From NCBI GenBank assembly GCA_903890265.1, contig CAITAM010000536.1:1-6158 (forward strand): a DNA stretch of 6,158 nt, read 5' to 3'. The stretch comes from an uncultured Pseudomonadota bacterium (lineage in GTDB: Bacteria > Pseudomonadota > Gammaproteobacteria > Steroidobacterales > Steroidobacteraceae). Positions 6,076 to 6,158 of the stretch are shown here, piece by piece (position 1 is the first letter of the stretch; each line of letters opens with the position of its first letter). A program made the position numbers and the translations under genes. The notes beneath the pieces are model-generated. The model saw only the letters and a list, made by a program, of their open reading frames with translations, was not told where the DNA came from and made no database searches.

Positions 6076-6158
6076 TCGCCGAGCAGGCTCTCCACGACCT
6101 CCTCGCCGAGCGCGAACCCCGTCGAGGCACCGGCACCGCAGGTCACGATGGCGACGCA
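6072..6158 (-). CDS. FAD-dependent oxidoreductase of phosphonate clusters, C-terminal fragment (truncated by window edge)
   Basis: An open minus-strand frame enters from the right edge and stops at TAG (6074-6072), giving 28 residues that include VTCGAGASTGFALGEEV and end in ESLLGD. The G-x-G-x-S-T-x-F-A pattern near the C-terminus resembles the FAD-binding end of the DAO-fold oxidoreductases that TIGR03364 describes from aminophosphonate gene clusters. Such enzymes are thought to oxidise 2-aminoethylphosphonate or its N-alkyl derivatives towards phosphonoacetaldehyde, the PhnX substrate. The evidence is one short motif plus context, so a different DAO-type enzyme is possible. Its stop overlaps the sulfotransferase stop by 4 bases. 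The N-terminal Rossmann motif is outside the window. Confidence 0.6.
   Translation of the reverse strand, partial: CVAIVTCGAGASTGFALGEEVVESLLGD

Overview
This 6.2 kb window is very GC-rich and gene-dense. It looks like the chromosome of a Gammaproteobacterium of the Steroidobacter/Nevskia/Woeseia kind. That placement is an inference from gene content: a large TonB-dependent receptor with an AEAG-type plug motif followed by a TPR-sulfotransferase, with phosphonate-degradation genes on both sides. No rRNA, tRNA, CRISPR array or insertion sequence is visible.

Layout from left to right: (1) the 3' end of phnX (phosphonoacetaldehyde hydrolase), plus strand, cut by the window edge; (2) a complete minus-strand HD-domain diiron oxygenase of the PhnZ/TmpB type; (3) a 417-bp divergent intergenic region (823-1239) with several inverted repeats and locally lower GC; (4) a complete 908-aa TonB-dependent outer-membrane receptor, plus strand, TTG start; (5) a strong intrinsic terminator; (6) a complete 667-aa TPR-sulfotransferase, plus strand, probable TTG start; (7) the last 28 codons of a minus-strand gene whose C-terminus resembles the FAD-dependent oxidoreductases found in phosphonate clusters.

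The left two genes and the right-edge fragment point to degradation of 2-aminoethylphosphonate or its N-methylated or hydroxylated relatives. PhnX cleaves the C-P bond of phosphonoacetaldehyde. A PhnZ/TmpB-type oxygenase cleaves the C-P bond of 1-hydroxy-2-aminoethylphosphonates. The flavoprotein family is thought to oxidise aminophosphonates towards phosphonoacetaldehyde. The receptor and sulfotransferase sit inside this set, so the receptor may take up a phosphonate-containing compound. The sulfotransferase has no obvious place in phosphonate catabolism. It may belong to a receptor-linked modification system that has not been characterised; this is inference. Both convergent gene junctions overlap in their stop codons, so the locus is tightly packed everywhere except the 417-bp control region.
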